Source: Gabonibacter massiliensis (GTDB lineage Bacteria; Bacteroidota; Bacteroidia; Bacteroidales; Marinifilaceae). From it: a stretch of DNA of 64,000 nt. The translations under genes and the position numbers were made by a program. Each line of letters begins with the position of its first letter. Position 1 is the first letter of the stretch. Below the pieces are notes generated by a model, which saw only the letters and a program-made list of their open reading frames with translations, was not told the DNA's origin and ran no database searches. The stretch is from the NCBI GenBank assembly GCA_001487125.1, contig LN913013.1, positions 496,001-560,000 of the forward strand. The letters run 5' to 3'. Positions 16,772-26,528 of this stretch are shown here, piece after piece.

Positions 16772-17680
16772 ATGGATAAAAAATTTTTAAATTATACGGA
16801 ATGGCAGGATACGGCCGATTTGGTACATCTTTTACTGCAAATGGTAGGGAAAGTAAAATTAGAGCGTTGTCACAAACGTCCGGAATGGGCACATGTACGT
16901 CTTTACATGACTTTGGACGGATTGTCTTCCGGGATTATACCTTGTAGTACCTCTCCTTTCGAGATTTTTGTCAATTTGAGAAAGCATCAGATCGAGATTC
17001 ATAATGAGGAAGGAAAGAGTCATACGTTGCCATTGGAGGACGGTACGTCGATAGCCGTATATTATCACCAGTTTATGGATGCTCTCGAGCAGATCGGTGC
17101 GGCCACTGAGATTAATATAAAACCGCAAGAGTTTTATGATCCGATACCTTTTGACCAGGATAGAAAACATCATCACTACGATAAGGCTGCCGTTGAATTG
17201 TGGCTTCAGAATTTACTTTTTGCTTACGGGGCTATGAGGCAATTTCTTTCCGGTTTTCGGGGAAAGGTAGACGGTCCCGCGTATTATTTCGGAACGATGG
17301 ATTTGACTTGTATCGTGTATAGCGGGGAATCGGCTCCTTTCGGTATGAATAAGTCGATTTCGGATCATGCTTTTGACGAACGGTATTTCGAATGCGGATT
17401 TTGGCCGGGAGATGTGAATTACGGAAAACCCGCTTTTTACGGTTTACCCTATCCTTTTATCGAGGATATTCAGGGACATGATGATATGCTTCATCCGGAT
17501 AAAGCTTTCTTTCTTCCGGCTAAAAAGGAGTTTTTTTTAAATCTGGAGGATGTTTTTTCGTATAGTGATCCGGCGAATGCCGTGGTACAGTTTTGTAATT
17601 CCGGATTGACCATTTTTAATGAATTGTCGCCTTGGAAAAATTACGATTGGATAACTACGCCCTTGAGTTATTCGAAATAG
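16772..17680 (+). CDS. DUF5996 family protein
   Basis: A 302-residue soluble protein without signal or membrane segment, resembling the DUF5996 family: WPELPL-like start (here TEWQDTADLVHLLLQMVGKV), RPEWAHVRLYMTLDGL, STSPFEIFVNLRKHQIEI, and the conserved late GFWPGDVNYGKPAFYGLPYP and PAKKEFFLNLEDV. The biochemical role of the family is not known to me. It is monocistronic and divergent from the porin-ABC operon. No catalytic motif can be claimed. Confidence 0.7.
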   Translation: MDKKFLNYTEWQDTADLVHLLLQMVGKVKLERCHKRPEWAHVRLYMTLDGLSSGIIPCSTSPFEIFVNLRKHQIEIHNEEGKSHTLPLEDGTSIAVYYHQFMDALEQIGAATEINIKPQEFYDPIPFDQDRKHHHYDKAAVELWLQNLLFAYGAMRQFLSGFRGKVDGPAYYFGTMDLTCIVYSGESAPFGMNKSISDHAFDERYFECGFWPGDVNYGKPAFYGLPYPFIEDIQGHDDMLHPDKAFFLPAKKEFFLNLEDVFSYSDPANAVVQFCNSGLTIFNELSPWKNYDWITTPLSYSK

Positions 17681-18056
17681 ATAAAAATAATATTTTCTTT
17701 ATTGATAACTAATACTTTATATGTTGTTTTATAACGATGAAGTCTTGTTTTTATGTACGCGTTTTTTTGAACTTTATTTGATTATGCAATTGTTTGGGTT
17801 TGCGTTGAAATTTATTTATCTTTAAAGCTATATAAATGTTTGCGGATGTCGGCCTCCGGGAAAAGAGTTAAGAGGGTATTCGTAGAGGGGGTTTTGAATT
17901 CCTGAATCCCCGTTTTTATTTTTTTGATTCAAAATCCTTACTTGTCCGCTTACAATTATTGAGGAGCGTATCATCCAGGAGAGTTTTTCATTAAAGGAGA
18001 ATGAAATTTTAATTTTTATTATTTTCTTTACGAGATTTTTCGGAAAGGAATAGGGT
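17681..18056. other. Gene-free spacer upstream of the antiporter
   Basis: 376 nt without a credible gene. It contains a plausible promoter (17793-17824). A GC-rich patch follows at 17880-17925, where a short GGGG/CCCC stem (17887-17891 with 17908-17911) precedes a T-rich run. This may be a weak terminator or leader structure. Confidence 0.4.
17793..17824 (+). promoter_or_regulatory. Candidate Bacteroidetes promoter for the antiporter gene
   Basis: TTTG at 17793-17796, 20 nt, then TATCTTTA at 17817-17824, one base off TAnnTTTG. This would give a leader of about 225 nt. Confidence 0.45.
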
Positions 18057-19727
18057 ATGGAATGGTTAAATGGAATATTAGCTGAACATTCTGTCATACA
18101 GGCTGTTATTGTTGTTTCGTTGGTTTCGGCCATAGGATTGGTATTGGGTAAAATTACGCTTTGGGGCGTATCGTTGGGAGTGACGTTCGTGTTCTTTGCC
18201 GGAATCATGGCAGGTCATTGGGGATTGACGATCGATCCGCAAATGTTGAATTACGCGGAGAGTTTCGGGTTGATCCTTTTCGTGTATGCTTTGGGACTGC
18301 AGGTGGGGCCGGGTTTCTTCGCCTCTTTGGGTAAATCCGGAATACGATTGAACCTATTGGCTATGACGGTGGTCATTTTAGGAGTGGTCATGACGTTATT
18401 GTTTCATTGGACGGCAGGAGTTTCTTTGCCGGATATGGTCGGAATATTAAGCGGGGCCGTGACCAATACACCCGCTTTAGGAGCTGCCCAGCAGACGTTG
18501 AAACAGATCAATGATCCCGCCTATTTATCTTCCGATCTGGCTTTGAGTTGCGCTGTGACTTATCCTTTGGGTGTTGTCGGTGTAATTATAGCCTTGATTA
18601 TGATTCGGAAACTGTTTGCCTCCCGTATATTTTTTAAACGGGGGGACGAAGATAAAACCAAGAAGACCATTATTGTCGGTTTCCGGGTGAGTAATCCGGG
18701 AATCTTCAATAAATCGATAAAGGATATTGCTAAATTGTTGTCCAAAAGATTCGTTATATCGAGGCTTTGGAGAGAAGGGAGGGTAATTATTCCGGCCTCC
18801 GATACGATTGTGGAAGACGGGGACCGGATCTTGGTGATTACAACCGAGAGCGAGGTGAAATCCCTGGAGATTGTTATCGGTGAATTGGATAGTCAGGATT
18901 GGAATAAAGAGGATATCGATTGGGATGCTATCGACAGTCAATTGGAGTCTCACCGGATTGTGGTTACCCGTTCGGAGATCAACGGGAAGAAATTAGGGGC
19001 ATTACGTCTGAGAAACCAGTACGGTATCAATATTACCCGTATTTACCGATCGGGGGTAACTCTTTTGCCGACACCCGATTTGACGCTCCAGTTGGGCGAT
19101 CGTTTGACCGTAGTGGGGGAAGCTGCGGCCATTGCTAATGTGGAAAAAGTACTCGGAAATGCCGTGAAAGATTTGGACGAACCGAATTTAGTCTCGGTTT
19201 TTGTCGGTATGGTTGTCGGTTTGCTTTTGGGTTCCATACCTTTGGCGATACCGGGAATCAGCTTTCCGGTAAAATTAGGATTAGCCGGGGGACCGATTGT
19301 TGTCGGGATTCTCGTGGGGGCGTTCGGCCCTCGGATTCATATGATTACTTACACTACCATTAGTGCTAATCTGATGTTGAGAGGGTTGGGATTGTCCATG
19401 TATTTGGCCTGTCTCGGGTTGGATGCGGGCGTTCACTTTTTCGATACCGTTTTCAGGCCGGAAGGCTTGTTGTGGGTAGGTTTGGGATTTGCGATCACCT
19501 TTGTTCCCGTGGTGTTGGTGGCTATCTTATCCGTTAGCGTGATAAAAGTGGACTTCGGTTCGGTTGCCGGGATGTTATGCGGCAGTATGTCCAATCCGAT
19601 GGCCCTGAATTATATAAACTCTACCATCGATGGGGATACTCCATCTGTTGCATATGCTACCGTCTACCCGTTGACGATGTTTGTTCGGGTGATCATGGCC
19701 CAGGTAATCCTAATGCTTTTCTTGTAA
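18057..19727 (+). CDS. AspT/YidE/YbjL-family putative antiporter
   Basis: Inner-membrane transporter with two homologous membrane halves of about five or six helices each (roughly residues 10-185 and 375-556), flanking a cytoplasmic pair of RCK_C (TrkA-C) domains (about 200-370; for example the DGDRILVITTESEV and LGDRLTVVGEAAAI strands). The GAVTNTPALGAAQQTL and CGSMSNPMALNYI motifs in the two halves are family hallmarks. Characterised members exchange aspartate and alanine, but most have unknown substrates, so specificity is left open. 556 residues, normal. Confidence 0.88.
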   Translation: MEWLNGILAEHSVIQAVIVVSLVSAIGLVLGKITLWGVSLGVTFVFFAGIMAGHWGLTIDPQMLNYAESFGLILFVYALGLQVGPGFFASLGKSGIRLNLLAMTVVILGVVMTLLFHWTAGVSLPDMVGILSGAVTNTPALGAAQQTLKQINDPAYLSSDLALSCAVTYPLGVVGVIIALIMIRKLFASRIFFKRGDEDKTKKTIIVGFRVSNPGIFNKSIKDIAKLLSKRFVISRLWREGRVIIPASDTIVEDGDRILVITTESEVKSLEIVIGELDSQDWNKEDIDWDAIDSQLESHRIVVTRSEINGKKLGALRLRNQYGINITRIYRSGVTLLPTPDLTLQLGDRLTVVGEAAAIANVEKVLGNAVKDLDEPNLVSVFVGMVVGLLLGSIPLAIPGISFPVKLGLAGGPIVVGILVGAFGPRIHMITYTTISANLMLRGLGLSMYLACLGLDAGVHFFDTVFRPEGLLWVGLGFAITFVPVVLVAILSVSVIKVDFGSVAGMLCGSMSNPMALNYINSTIDGDTPSVAYATVYPLTMFVRVIMAQVILMLFL

Positions 19728-19888
19728 TTGCGCTGTTCTGTGTTACTGTACTGATTTATCCGGATTTTTTCGGCAGGTATCATAGATAACGGCGGAATAA
19801 AAACGTGAAAAAGTGCTGTATTTTTTAATAAAATGCTCTTTTTTTTTAATGTAGAAAGTTGTATACTTGTATGAAAGAAAAAAGAGGA

Positions 19889-20200
19889 ATGAAATCAATT
19901 TACGAGGCGATCGGACAGGCGGGAAACGAGGAGTTGGTGACCGTTTTGTTGCGTAAGGAAAATGTTCGCGTAGAACGAATTGTTTCCACGGGGCAGGTAT
20001 CTCCCGAGGGTTTTTGGTATGACCAGGAGGAAAACGAATGGTTGATGATCGTACAAGGAGAGGCCGTGTTAAATGTGGAGGGAGAATGGAAGGAACTAAA
20101 GCAAGGGGACTATTTATTTTTGCCGAAACATTGTAAACACCGGGTAGAGAAAACGGGAGAAAAACCTCCTTGTATCTGGTTGTGTCTGTTTTGGAAGTAA
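19889..20200 (+). CDS. Cupin-domain protein
   Basis: Small single-domain cupin of about 103 residues. The two cupin motifs are partly degenerate: GFWYDQEENEWLMIVQGEA and GDYLFLPKHCKHRVE, with likely metal ligands Glu and His. The ATG at 19889 is chosen because a TATACTTG promoter-like box at 19862-19869 lies just upstream, which makes the earlier in-frame ATG (19871) and TTG (19859) unlikely. The substrate is unknown. It precedes copA by 59 nt on the same strand. Confidence 0.75.
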   Translation: MKSIYEAIGQAGNEELVTVLLRKENVRVERIVSTGQVSPEGFWYDQEENEWLMIVQGEAVLNVEGEWKELKQGDYLFLPKHCKHRVEKTGEKPPCIWLCLFWK

Positions 20201-20259
20201 GCGTCGGGGTTGAAACTAAACCCGGATAATAACGTATAGTAAAATCAAGGAAAATCAAT

Positions 20260-22488
20260 ATGTCAGATCATTTAGGTCATATCAGGGAAACCTATCAGGT
20301 ATTAGGAATGAGTTGTGCTTCATGTGCCGTGAGTGTGGAGTCGACTTTAAGTGCCCAGAAGGGAGTGCGGGAAGCAAGGGTTAACCTGTCGAATTCAACC
20401 GTGTTTGTTGAATTTGATCCTCAGATAGTTACGCCGGATGAGTTGCGGAAGGCCGTAGAGGCTGCCGGTTATGAATTGGTGATAGAAAAACAGGATGATC
20501 CGGAGGAGGCAGGACGTTTGCAAAGGGAGGAATATCTTTCATTAAAGCGAAAGACTACCGGAGCGATATTGCTTGCCATTCCTGTTTTTGTGATCGGAAT
20601 GTTTTTTATGCATATGCCTTACGGAAATTGGATCATGCTTGCCTTTACTTTACCCGTGATGCTCTTTTTCGGGCGTGATTTTTTCGTGCATGCCTATAAA
20701 CAGTTCCGGCATGGCCGGGCCAATATGGATACGCTGGTGGCCGTGAGTACGGGAGTTGCTTTTCTTTTCAGTTTGTTTAACACGATTTGGCCTGAATACT
20801 GGACTGATCGGGGATTGGAGGCACATGTTTATTATGAGGCTGCATCCGTTATTATTGCTTTGATTTTATTGGGCCGGCTATTGGAAGCAAGGGCCAGGTT
20901 CAGTACTTCTACCGCTATAAAGAAATTGATGGGATTACAGCCGAAAACCGTGGTGAAGATCGAAGGGGATGGCCGGGAGGTGGAGATCCCCATCAAAGAG
21001 GTGTCGGTCGGAGATGTCTTGGTCGTTAAACCGGGCGATAAAATTCCGGTGGATGGAAGTGTTACGGAGGGAGTTTCGTTTGTGGACGAGAGTATGATCA
21101 CGGGCGAGCCCATTCCGGTGGAAAAAACATCCGGTAGTGTTGTCTACGCGGGAACCATTAATCAGAAGGGAAGTTTCAGATTCCGGGCCGAAAAAGTCGG
21201 GAACGAGACTATATTGGCCCATATCATCAAAATGGTACAGGAGGCGCAAGGAAGTAAAGCTCCGGTACAGAAGTTGGTGGATAGGATTGCCGGAATATTC
21301 GTTCCCGTTGTTATGGGAATAGCCGTGCTGACCTTTGTGATCTGGATGCTTGTAGGGGGTGAGGAGGCGTTTACCCATGCCTTGCTGACTTCTATTACAG
21401 TATTGGTAATTGCTTGTCCCTGTGCGTTGGGATTGGCCACCCCGACCGCCATTATGGTCGGAATAGGTAAGGGAGCCGAGAATAATATTTTAATTAAAGA
21501 TGCGGAGGGGTTGGAGATGATGCATCTGGTAAACGCGATCGTGTTGGACAAAACGGGAACGATTACGGAAGGGCAACCGGTCGTCACCGATATGAGCTGG
21601 AGAGGGGAGGATAGACGGGAGGTGTACCGGGGTATTTTATCCGCGATCGAGCGTCGTTCGGAACATCCTCTGGCGGATGCTGTGGTAGAGTCGTTGAGGG
21701 CAGGTTCTGTTACGGATATCGAGGTAAAGGATTTCGAAACGAGCGTGGGGAAAGGGGTTATAGCCTACGCGGGGGGAGAGGTTTATGGTGTAGGTAATCG
21801 TAAGTTATTGGAGGATATGCATGTCGCTTTGACCGGAGAGGAAGATGTTTTGGCATCCGGTTGGGAGGAAGAGGGAAAAACGGTCGTATTTTTTGCCGGA
21901 CGGGAAGGAGTTATTGCCGTTATCGCTATTGCCGATAAGATCAAAGTTACTTCCGGACAAGCTATAAAGACATTGCAGCAGATGGGAGTGGAGGTTTATA
22001 TGCTGACCGGAGATAATACGCGTACGGCTCGGCGGGTGGCGGATATTTTGGGCGTGCATCGTTTTAAATCGGAGGTAATGCCCTCGGATAAGGCTGATTT
22101 TATCCGGGAGTTGCAGCAGGAGGGAAAAATCGTGGCTATGGTCGGCGACGGTATAAACGATTCGCAAGCATTGGCTCAAGCCGACGTGAGCATCGCTATG
22201 GGAAGAGGGGCGGATATCGCTATGGATGTGGCTGAGGTGACTTTGATTACTTCCGATTTGAATGTACTTCCGAAGGCGATAAACCTGTCTGTACAGACCG
22301 TAAGGACGATTCGGCAGAATTTGTTCTGGGCTTTTATTTATAACGTGATCGGAATACCTTTGGCCGCTGGTGTATTGTATCCTTTTACCGGTTTCCTTTT
22401 GAATCCGATGATTGCTGCGGCGGCTATGGCATTCAGTTCAGTTTCGGTCGTAACGAACAGTTTACGCATTAGATTTAAAGGTTTGTAA
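20260..22488 (+). CDS. copA: Copper-exporting P1B-type ATPase
   Basis: Pumps Cu(I) out of the cytoplasm. It has one N-terminal HMA domain with the metal-binding MSCASC (Cys19, Cys22), the transmembrane CPC motif (386-388 in [15 protein letters not shown]), the phosphorylation motif DKTGT (Asp430), SEHPLADAV (the P1B His-Pro) and GDGIND. 742 residues with a single HMA domain is a common form. The next gene is a small HMA protein that could hand copper to it. No CopY/CueR-type regulator gene is nearby. Confidence 0.94.
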   Translation: MSDHLGHIRETYQVLGMSCASCAVSVESTLSAQKGVREARVNLSNSTVFVEFDPQIVTPDELRKAVEAAGYELVIEKQDDPEEAGRLQREEYLSLKRKTTGAILLAIPVFVIGMFFMHMPYGNWIMLAFTLPVMLFFGRDFFVHAYKQFRHGRANMDTLVAVSTGVAFLFSLFNTIWPEYWTDRGLEAHVYYEAASVIIALILLGRLLEARARFSTSTAIKKLMGLQPKTVVKIEGDGREVEIPIKEVSVGDVLVVKPGDKIPVDGSVTEGVSFVDESMITGEPIPVEKTSGSVVYAGTINQKGSFRFRAEKVGNETILAHIIKMVQEAQGSKAPVQKLVDRIAGIFVPVVMGIAVLTFVIWMLVGGEEAFTHALLTSITVLVIACPCALGLATPTAIMVGIGKGAENNILIKDAEGLEMMHLVNAIVLDKTGTITEGQPVVTDMSWRGEDRREVYRGILSAIERRSEHPLADAVVESLRAGSVTDIEVKDFETSVGKGVIAYAGGEVYGVGNRKLLEDMHVALTGEEDVLASGWEEEGKTVVFFAGREGVIAVIAIADKIKVTSGQAIKTLQQMGVEVYMLTGDNTRTARRVADILGVHRFKSEVMPSDKADFIRELQQEGKIVAMVGDGINDSQALAQADVSIAMGRGADIAMDVAEVTLITSDLNVLPKAINLSVQTVRTIRQNLFWAFIYNVIGIPLAAGVLYPFTGFLLNPMIAAAAMAFSSVSVVTNSLRIRFKGL

Positions 22489-22507
22489 AAAATTAAAATG
22501 AGAGGGT

Positions 22508-22723
22508 ATGGAAAAAAAATTCAGATTTAGAACAACATTGAAATGCGGAGGTTGTGTAGCTAAGGTTACCCCTTTGTTGAACAGTTTAAAGGATGTGACC
22601 GAATGGTCTGTTGATTTGAATTCTCCGGACCGGGTATTGACAGTAACATTGAAAACCGGAGATACGGATTCCGTGATGAAGGCTGTTTCCGGTGTCGGGT
22701 ATAAGATTGAGGAGTTGAGGTAG
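22508..22723 (+). CDS. Small HMA-domain protein, putative copper chaperone
   Basis: 71-residue ferredoxin-fold HMA domain with a CGGC metal-binding pair (KCGGCVAKV) and the typical VKAVSGVGYKIEEL-like C-terminal helix and strand. It starts 19 nt after copA and ends one base before yaaA, so it belongs to this operon. A CopZ-like role carrying Cu(I) to CopA is likely by family and position. The motif is CxxC without the preceding Met (MxCxxC), so metal preference is not certain. Confidence 0.85.
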   Translation: MEKKFRFRTTLKCGGCVAKVTPLLNSLKDVTEWSVDLNSPDRVLTVTLKTGDTDSVMKAVSGVGYKIEELR

Positions 22724-22724
22724 G

Positions 22725-23495
22725 ATGCTGGTCATGTTATCTCCGGCCAAGACCATGAATATGTCTTTGGTCGAACAAGATATACCCCATACGACACCGT
22801 TATATGCCGCCGAAGCCGAATTTCTTGCGGAACGGATGCAAAAGTATTCCGTGATCGAGCTGGCTCGTTTGCTTAAGGTAAGCGATAGGTTGGCCGAAGA
22901 GAGTTTTCAACGTTATCGGCGTTTCGGGTCCTTGTCGAGTCCTCGTAAACAAGCCATCATTGCTTACGACGGAACGGTTTTTAAGGCTATGGATACGGCC
23001 TCTTTTACCGATGCCGATTTCGAATACGCTCAGGAGCATGTGCGTATCGTGTCGACTTTATACGGTTCGGTACGTCCTTTGGATTTGATTCAGGCTTACC
23101 GTATCGCTTATACGTTGAAATTGGATAAGGTAGAGGGAAAAAATTTGTATGATTACTGGCGACCCAAATTAACCCGGCTTTTGATCGAAGACGTTCGTAA
23201 GGCCGGCGGTATTCTCGTGAATTTAGCCAGTTTGGATATTTTGGGAGCCTTACGAATGGATCAAATCAACGAGGAGGTAAGGGTGATTACTCCTGAATTT
23301 CAGGAGTTCAGAAACGGAAAATGGGAAACCGTCCGTACTTATGCCAAGATGGCCCGGGGAATGATGACGGGGTATATCATACGGGACCGGATCGAAGATC
23401 CGGAGGATTTAAAGTCTTTCAGTTGGAAAGGATTTGCTTTCGATACGGATCTGTCCGACGAGCGGCACTATATTTTTACCCGAGAAAGGTATTGA
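22725..23495 (+). CDS. yaaA: YaaA family peroxide-stress protein
   Basis: YaaA (DUF328) lowers free iron during peroxide stress in E. coli and binds DNA. Family signatures are clear: the start MLVMLSPAKTMN, AIIAYDGTVFKAMD, VRIVSTLYGSVRPLDLIQAYR, and the late MARGMMTGYIIRDRIEDPE. 256 residues, usual length. The ATG lies one base after the HMA gene stop, so it is translated with the copper genes. Grouping iron and copper stress functions is sensible because excess copper releases iron from Fe-S clusters. Confidence 0.92.
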   Translation: MLVMLSPAKTMNMSLVEQDIPHTTPLYAAEAEFLAERMQKYSVIELARLLKVSDRLAEESFQRYRRFGSLSSPRKQAIIAYDGTVFKAMDTASFTDADFEYAQEHVRIVSTLYGSVRPLDLIQAYRIAYTLKLDKVEGKNLYDYWRPKLTRLLIEDVRKAGGILVNLASLDILGALRMDQINEEVRVITPEFQEFRNGKWETVRTYAKMARGMMTGYIIRDRIEDPEDLKSFSWKGFAFDTDLSDERHYIFTRERY

Positions 23496-23554
23496 ATTCG
23501 GGAACAAAACGATGGGTTTTGTAGTATATAGAGCACAAACCAATTCTATATGTC

Positions 23555-24304
23555 ATGACACAAAAAAAACGTAATGTAGAACCGGGGACTCCTAAGGTAG
23601 ATAGTAAGTACTCCATTGTTATCGATCGGAAAGGTCCTTATTTTGTATATGGACAACCCCCTTTGAAACAGGAATTCATTATGCCGAACGAGGAGGGAAG
23701 TTCATGGGAATATGTTCCCGGAGAAAATTATTCGACGGCGGACGAGCCGACGGCTTTATGCCGTTGCGGGGCTTCCAAACATAAGCCTTATTGTGACGGA
23801 GCCCATGTAACGGCGGATTGGGACCCGGCTTTGACGGCCGATAACGTACCTTTATTGGAAAGGGCCGACGTTATAGAAGGACCGACCTTGGATTTGACGG
23901 ATAATGAAAGATATTGTGCTTTTGCCCGTTTTTGCGATGCTTACGGAAAGGTATGGAATTTGGTAGAGGAATCGGATGACGGGGAGGCGCGGGAACTAAC
24001 GATCCGCGAATCCAATTATTGTCCTGCCGGGAGATTGAAGACATGGGACAAGGAGAAGGGAGAATTTATCGAACATCATTTGAAACCGGCATTGAGCTTA
24101 ATTGAAGATCCGGTAGAGGATTGCAGCGGTCCGTTATGGGTAAAGGGAGGTATTCCGATCAATGATGATAAAGGTGTTGAATACGAGTTACGTAACCGGG
24201 TCACTTTATGCCGTTGCGGAGTTTCTTCCAATAAGCCGTTTTGCGATGGTTCTCATGCCAGTATTCATTTTCAGGATGAGTTGCCTCAAGAACCGAAAAA
24301 ATGA
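23555..24304 (+). CDS. Double CDGSH iron-sulfur protein
   Basis: Predicted soluble protein binding two [2Fe-2S] clusters. Both CDGSH motifs are complete: CRCGASKHKPYCDGAH in the N-terminal half and CRCGVSSNKPFCDGSH near the C-terminus. Between them is a region with further cysteines (YCAFARFCDAYG and NYCPAGRL). 249 residues without signal peptide. It follows yaaA by 59 nt and is closed by tandem hairpins at 24334-24413. A role in iron-sulfur or redox homeostasis is inferred from the family. Confidence 0.85.
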   Translation: MTQKKRNVEPGTPKVDSKYSIVIDRKGPYFVYGQPPLKQEFIMPNEEGSSWEYVPGENYSTADEPTALCRCGASKHKPYCDGAHVTADWDPALTADNVPLLERADVIEGPTLDLTDNERYCAFARFCDAYGKVWNLVEESDDGEARELTIRESNYCPAGRLKTWDKEKGEFIEHHLKPALSLIEDPVEDCSGPLWVKGGIPINDDKGVEYELRNRVTLCRCGVSSNKPFCDGSHASIHFQDELPQEPKK

Positions 24305-24333
24305 AAATATAACGAACTGATAGAGGGGAAGAA

Positions 24334-24413
24334 CCGATCCATACCGGATCGGGCGGGAGTTGGACATCCGGAAGGTTGAAATAAAATATGTACCGGCCGG
24401 ATGTCTTTTTTTT
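24334..24413 (+). terminator. Tandem hairpins ending the copper/iron gene group
   Basis: First hairpin: CCGATCC (24334-24340) with GGATCGG (24346-24352), loop 5 nt. Second: GACATCCGG (24363-24371) with CCGGATGTC (24397-24405), followed by eight T residues (24406-24413). The second is a standard intrinsic terminator. Confidence 0.85.
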
Positions 24414-24446
24414 GCTATTCCTATAGTAATCAGGCATAATTTTTGT

Positions 24447-24454
24447 TATGTTTG
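24447..24454 (+). promoter_or_regulatory. -7 box of the ring-A steroid operon promoter
   Basis: TATGTTTG is a full match to TAnnTTTG. It lies 26 nt before the 5-alpha-reductase ATG and just after the terminator at 24413. The -33 element is poor. No other promoter-like sequence was seen in the short gaps of the four-gene row. Confidence 0.55.
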
Positions 24455-24479
24455 CCTAAATTTAGACAACGATTAATAT

Positions 24480-25241
24480 ATGGAGGCATTCAATAGTTTT
24501 TTAATCTCTATGACGGTATTGGCGGTAATTGTTTTTATCGTTCTTTATTTTGTGAAAGCCGGATACGGAATTTTTTTCGACGGAAAGTGGGGAAGACCGA
24601 TCGACAACAGGATAGGGTGGGTTTTGATGGAGTCGCCCGTTTTTGTGGCCATGTTTCTTTTCTGGTATTTTTCCGGTCGTCGTTTCGAGATTGTTCCTTT
24701 GTTGTTTTTTCTTTATTTCGAGCTTCATTATTTCCAGCGTTCTTTTATCTTTCCTCTTTTATTGAAAGGGAGGAGTAAGATGCCGATGGGGATCATGGTC
24801 ATGGGAATCGTGTTTAATCTGTTGAATGCTTGCATGCAGGGAGGATGGATTTTTTATCTGTCTCCTGAAGATATGTATACGGTTGACTGGTTGACCACAC
24901 CCCAGTTTATCATCGGAAGCGTGTTGTTTTTCGTTGGGATGGGAATTAATATTCATTCGGATCATATTATCCGTACTCTGCGGAAGCCGGGAGACAAGGG
25001 ACACTATTTGCCTCGAGGAGGGATGTTCCGTTATGTTACTTCCGCTAATTATTTCGGGGAGATCGTGGAGTGGAGCGGTTTTGCCATTTTGACTTGGTCC
25101 TGGGCCGGATTGGTATTCGTCGTGTGGACCTTGGCCAATTTGGTTCCGCGTGCCCATTCCATATACCAGCGTTATCAGCATATGTTTGGCGAAGAAATGA
25201 AAAAATCTCATTTGAAACGGGTTTTCCCGTTTATATATTGA
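24480..25241 (+). CDS. Steroid 5-alpha-reductase family enzyme (SRD5A-like)
   Basis: Polytopic membrane enzyme expected to reduce the delta-4 double bond of 3-oxo-4-ene steroids to the 5-alpha (allo) product with NADPH. The C-terminal half follows vertebrate SRD5A closely: MGINIHSDHIIRTLRKPG (153-170), GGMFRYVTSANYFGEIVEW (180-198), and the terminal FPFIY. Residues matching SRD5A2 catalytic or cofactor positions are present: Glu51 (MESP), Tyr84 (HYF), Asn157 and Glu194/Glu197. Six or seven membrane segments; 253 residues, as in SRD5A. It is first in a row with an OYE-type reductase and two short-chain dehydrogenases. This combination is known from gut Bacteroidota that make isoallolithocholic acid. 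Confidence 0.9.
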   Translation: MEAFNSFLISMTVLAVIVFIVLYFVKAGYGIFFDGKWGRPIDNRIGWVLMESPVFVAMFLFWYFSGRRFEIVPLLFFLYFELHYFQRSFIFPLLLKGRSKMPMGIMVMGIVFNLLNACMQGGWIFYLSPEDMYTVDWLTTPQFIIGSVLFFVGMGINIHSDHIIRTLRKPGDKGHYLPRGGMFRYVTSANYFGEIVEWSGFAILTWSWAGLVFVVWTLANLVPRAHSIYQRYQHMFGEEMKKSHLKRVFPFIY

Positions 25242-25265
25242 CAGAGCAATAAAAAAAATAGTACC

Positions 25266-26486
25266 ATGTCATCTAATTTGTTTACACCGGGAGCTATAGG
25301 TCCTTTGACGTTACGAAATAGAACCATTCGTGCGGCGGCATTCGAGGGAATGTGTCCGGGAAATGCTCCTTCTCAGATGTTGCACGATTATCATTGTTCC
25401 GTGGCTAAGGGAGGTATCGGAATGACCACGATCGCTTATGCGGCTATCGTGCGAAGTGGCTTGTCTTTCCCCCATCAATTATGGTTAAGGCCGGAAATTG
25501 TCCCGGATTTACGCCGGCTGACGGATGATATACATAAAGAGGGGGCTGCGGCTTCCATTCAAATCGGGCATTGCGGCAATATGTCCAAGCCGGCGATGGC
25601 CGGGTGTACGCCGATATCTGCCTCTACCGGATTCAATATCTATTCGCCGACTTTTGTCCGGGGAATGAAAAAAGAGGAGATATACGAGATGGCCAAGGCT
25701 TTCGGACGTGCCGTGCATATGGCCCGGGAGGCCGGTTTCGATGCGGTGGAAGTTCACGCGGGACACGGGTATTTGCTCAGTCAATTCTTGTCTCCTTATA
25801 CCAATCATCGTAAAGACGAGTTCGGTGGTTCGTTGGAAAACCGGATGCGGTTTACGCGAATGGCAATCGGAGAGGTCATGAAGGCGGCCGGTGATGATAT
25901 GGCGGTATTGGTGAAGATGAACATGAGGGACGGGTTTAAGGGAGGAATGGAGATTGACGAATGTATAGAAGTGGCTAAAACTTTGGAACGGGAAGGCGTG
26001 CATGCCTTAATTCTGAGCGGGGGATTCGTGAGCTGCGCTCCTATGTATGTTATGCGGGGGGCTATGCCGATAAAAACATTGACTCATTACATGCAACAGT
26101 TTTGGCTGCCGATAGGGGTTGCCATGGCCGGTCGGTTTATGATTCCGACGGTTCCCTTCCGGGAAGCTTACTTTTTTGATGATGCGGTAAAATTCAGAAA
26201 AGAGGTTAAGTTGCCTTTGGTGTATGTCGGCGGATTGGTATCTAAGGAGAAGATCGATATGGTACTGGATGCCGGCTTTGAGTTCGTATCCATGGCGAGA
26301 GCTCTGCTGAATGAGCCTGATTTTGTAAACCGGATGGCGAAAGAGGAACATGCTCGGAATGCCTGCGAACACGTGAATTACTGTATCGCCCGGATGTATT
26401 CGCGGGAAATGGCGTGCCACCAGCATATGAAAGATTTACCTCGAAAGTTAGAACGGGAGATTGAAAAGATAAAAAGAAAGGGATAA
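25266..26486 (+). CDS. OYE-family reductase, candidate steroid 5-beta-reductase
   Basis: NADH:flavin-oxidoreductase TIM barrel with FMN. Motifs: LRNRTIRAAAFEGM near the start, QIGHCGN (active-site region), DAVEVHAGHGYLLSQFLSP, NHRKDEFGGSLENRMRF, and VGGLVSK plus FVSMARALLNEP (phosphate binding). It ends at 406 residues, so it lacks the C-terminal flavin/NAD domains of the roughly 640-residue BaiCD/BaiH enzymes. The cysteine region reads Cys367, Val370, Cys373, Cys384: one usual cluster ligand is Val. It starts 24 nt after the 5-alpha-reductase gene. Position suggests it forms the 5-beta product from the same 3-oxo-4-ene substrate; delta-1 or delta-6 reduction is also possible. Confidence 0.8.
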   Translation: MSSNLFTPGAIGPLTLRNRTIRAAAFEGMCPGNAPSQMLHDYHCSVAKGGIGMTTIAYAAIVRSGLSFPHQLWLRPEIVPDLRRLTDDIHKEGAAASIQIGHCGNMSKPAMAGCTPISASTGFNIYSPTFVRGMKKEEIYEMAKAFGRAVHMAREAGFDAVEVHAGHGYLLSQFLSPYTNHRKDEFGGSLENRMRFTRMAIGEVMKAAGDDMAVLVKMNMRDGFKGGMEIDECIEVAKTLEREGVHALILSGGFVSCAPMYVMRGAMPIKTLTHYMQQFWLPIGVAMAGRFMIPTVPFREAYFFDDAVKFRKEVKLPLVYVGGLVSKEKIDMVLDAGFEFVSMARALLNEPDFVNRMAKEEHARNACEHVNYCIARMYSREMACHQHMKDLPRKLEREIEKIKRKG

Positions 26487-26528
26487 TCCTTTTAGATATT
26501 AAGAGAGAATCGTTAGAATGTAAAACAG

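Noticed and set aside
16772-17680. Link of the DUF5996 protein to the ABC operon
   Set aside because: It is divergently transcribed with a 179-nt gap and no shared feature.
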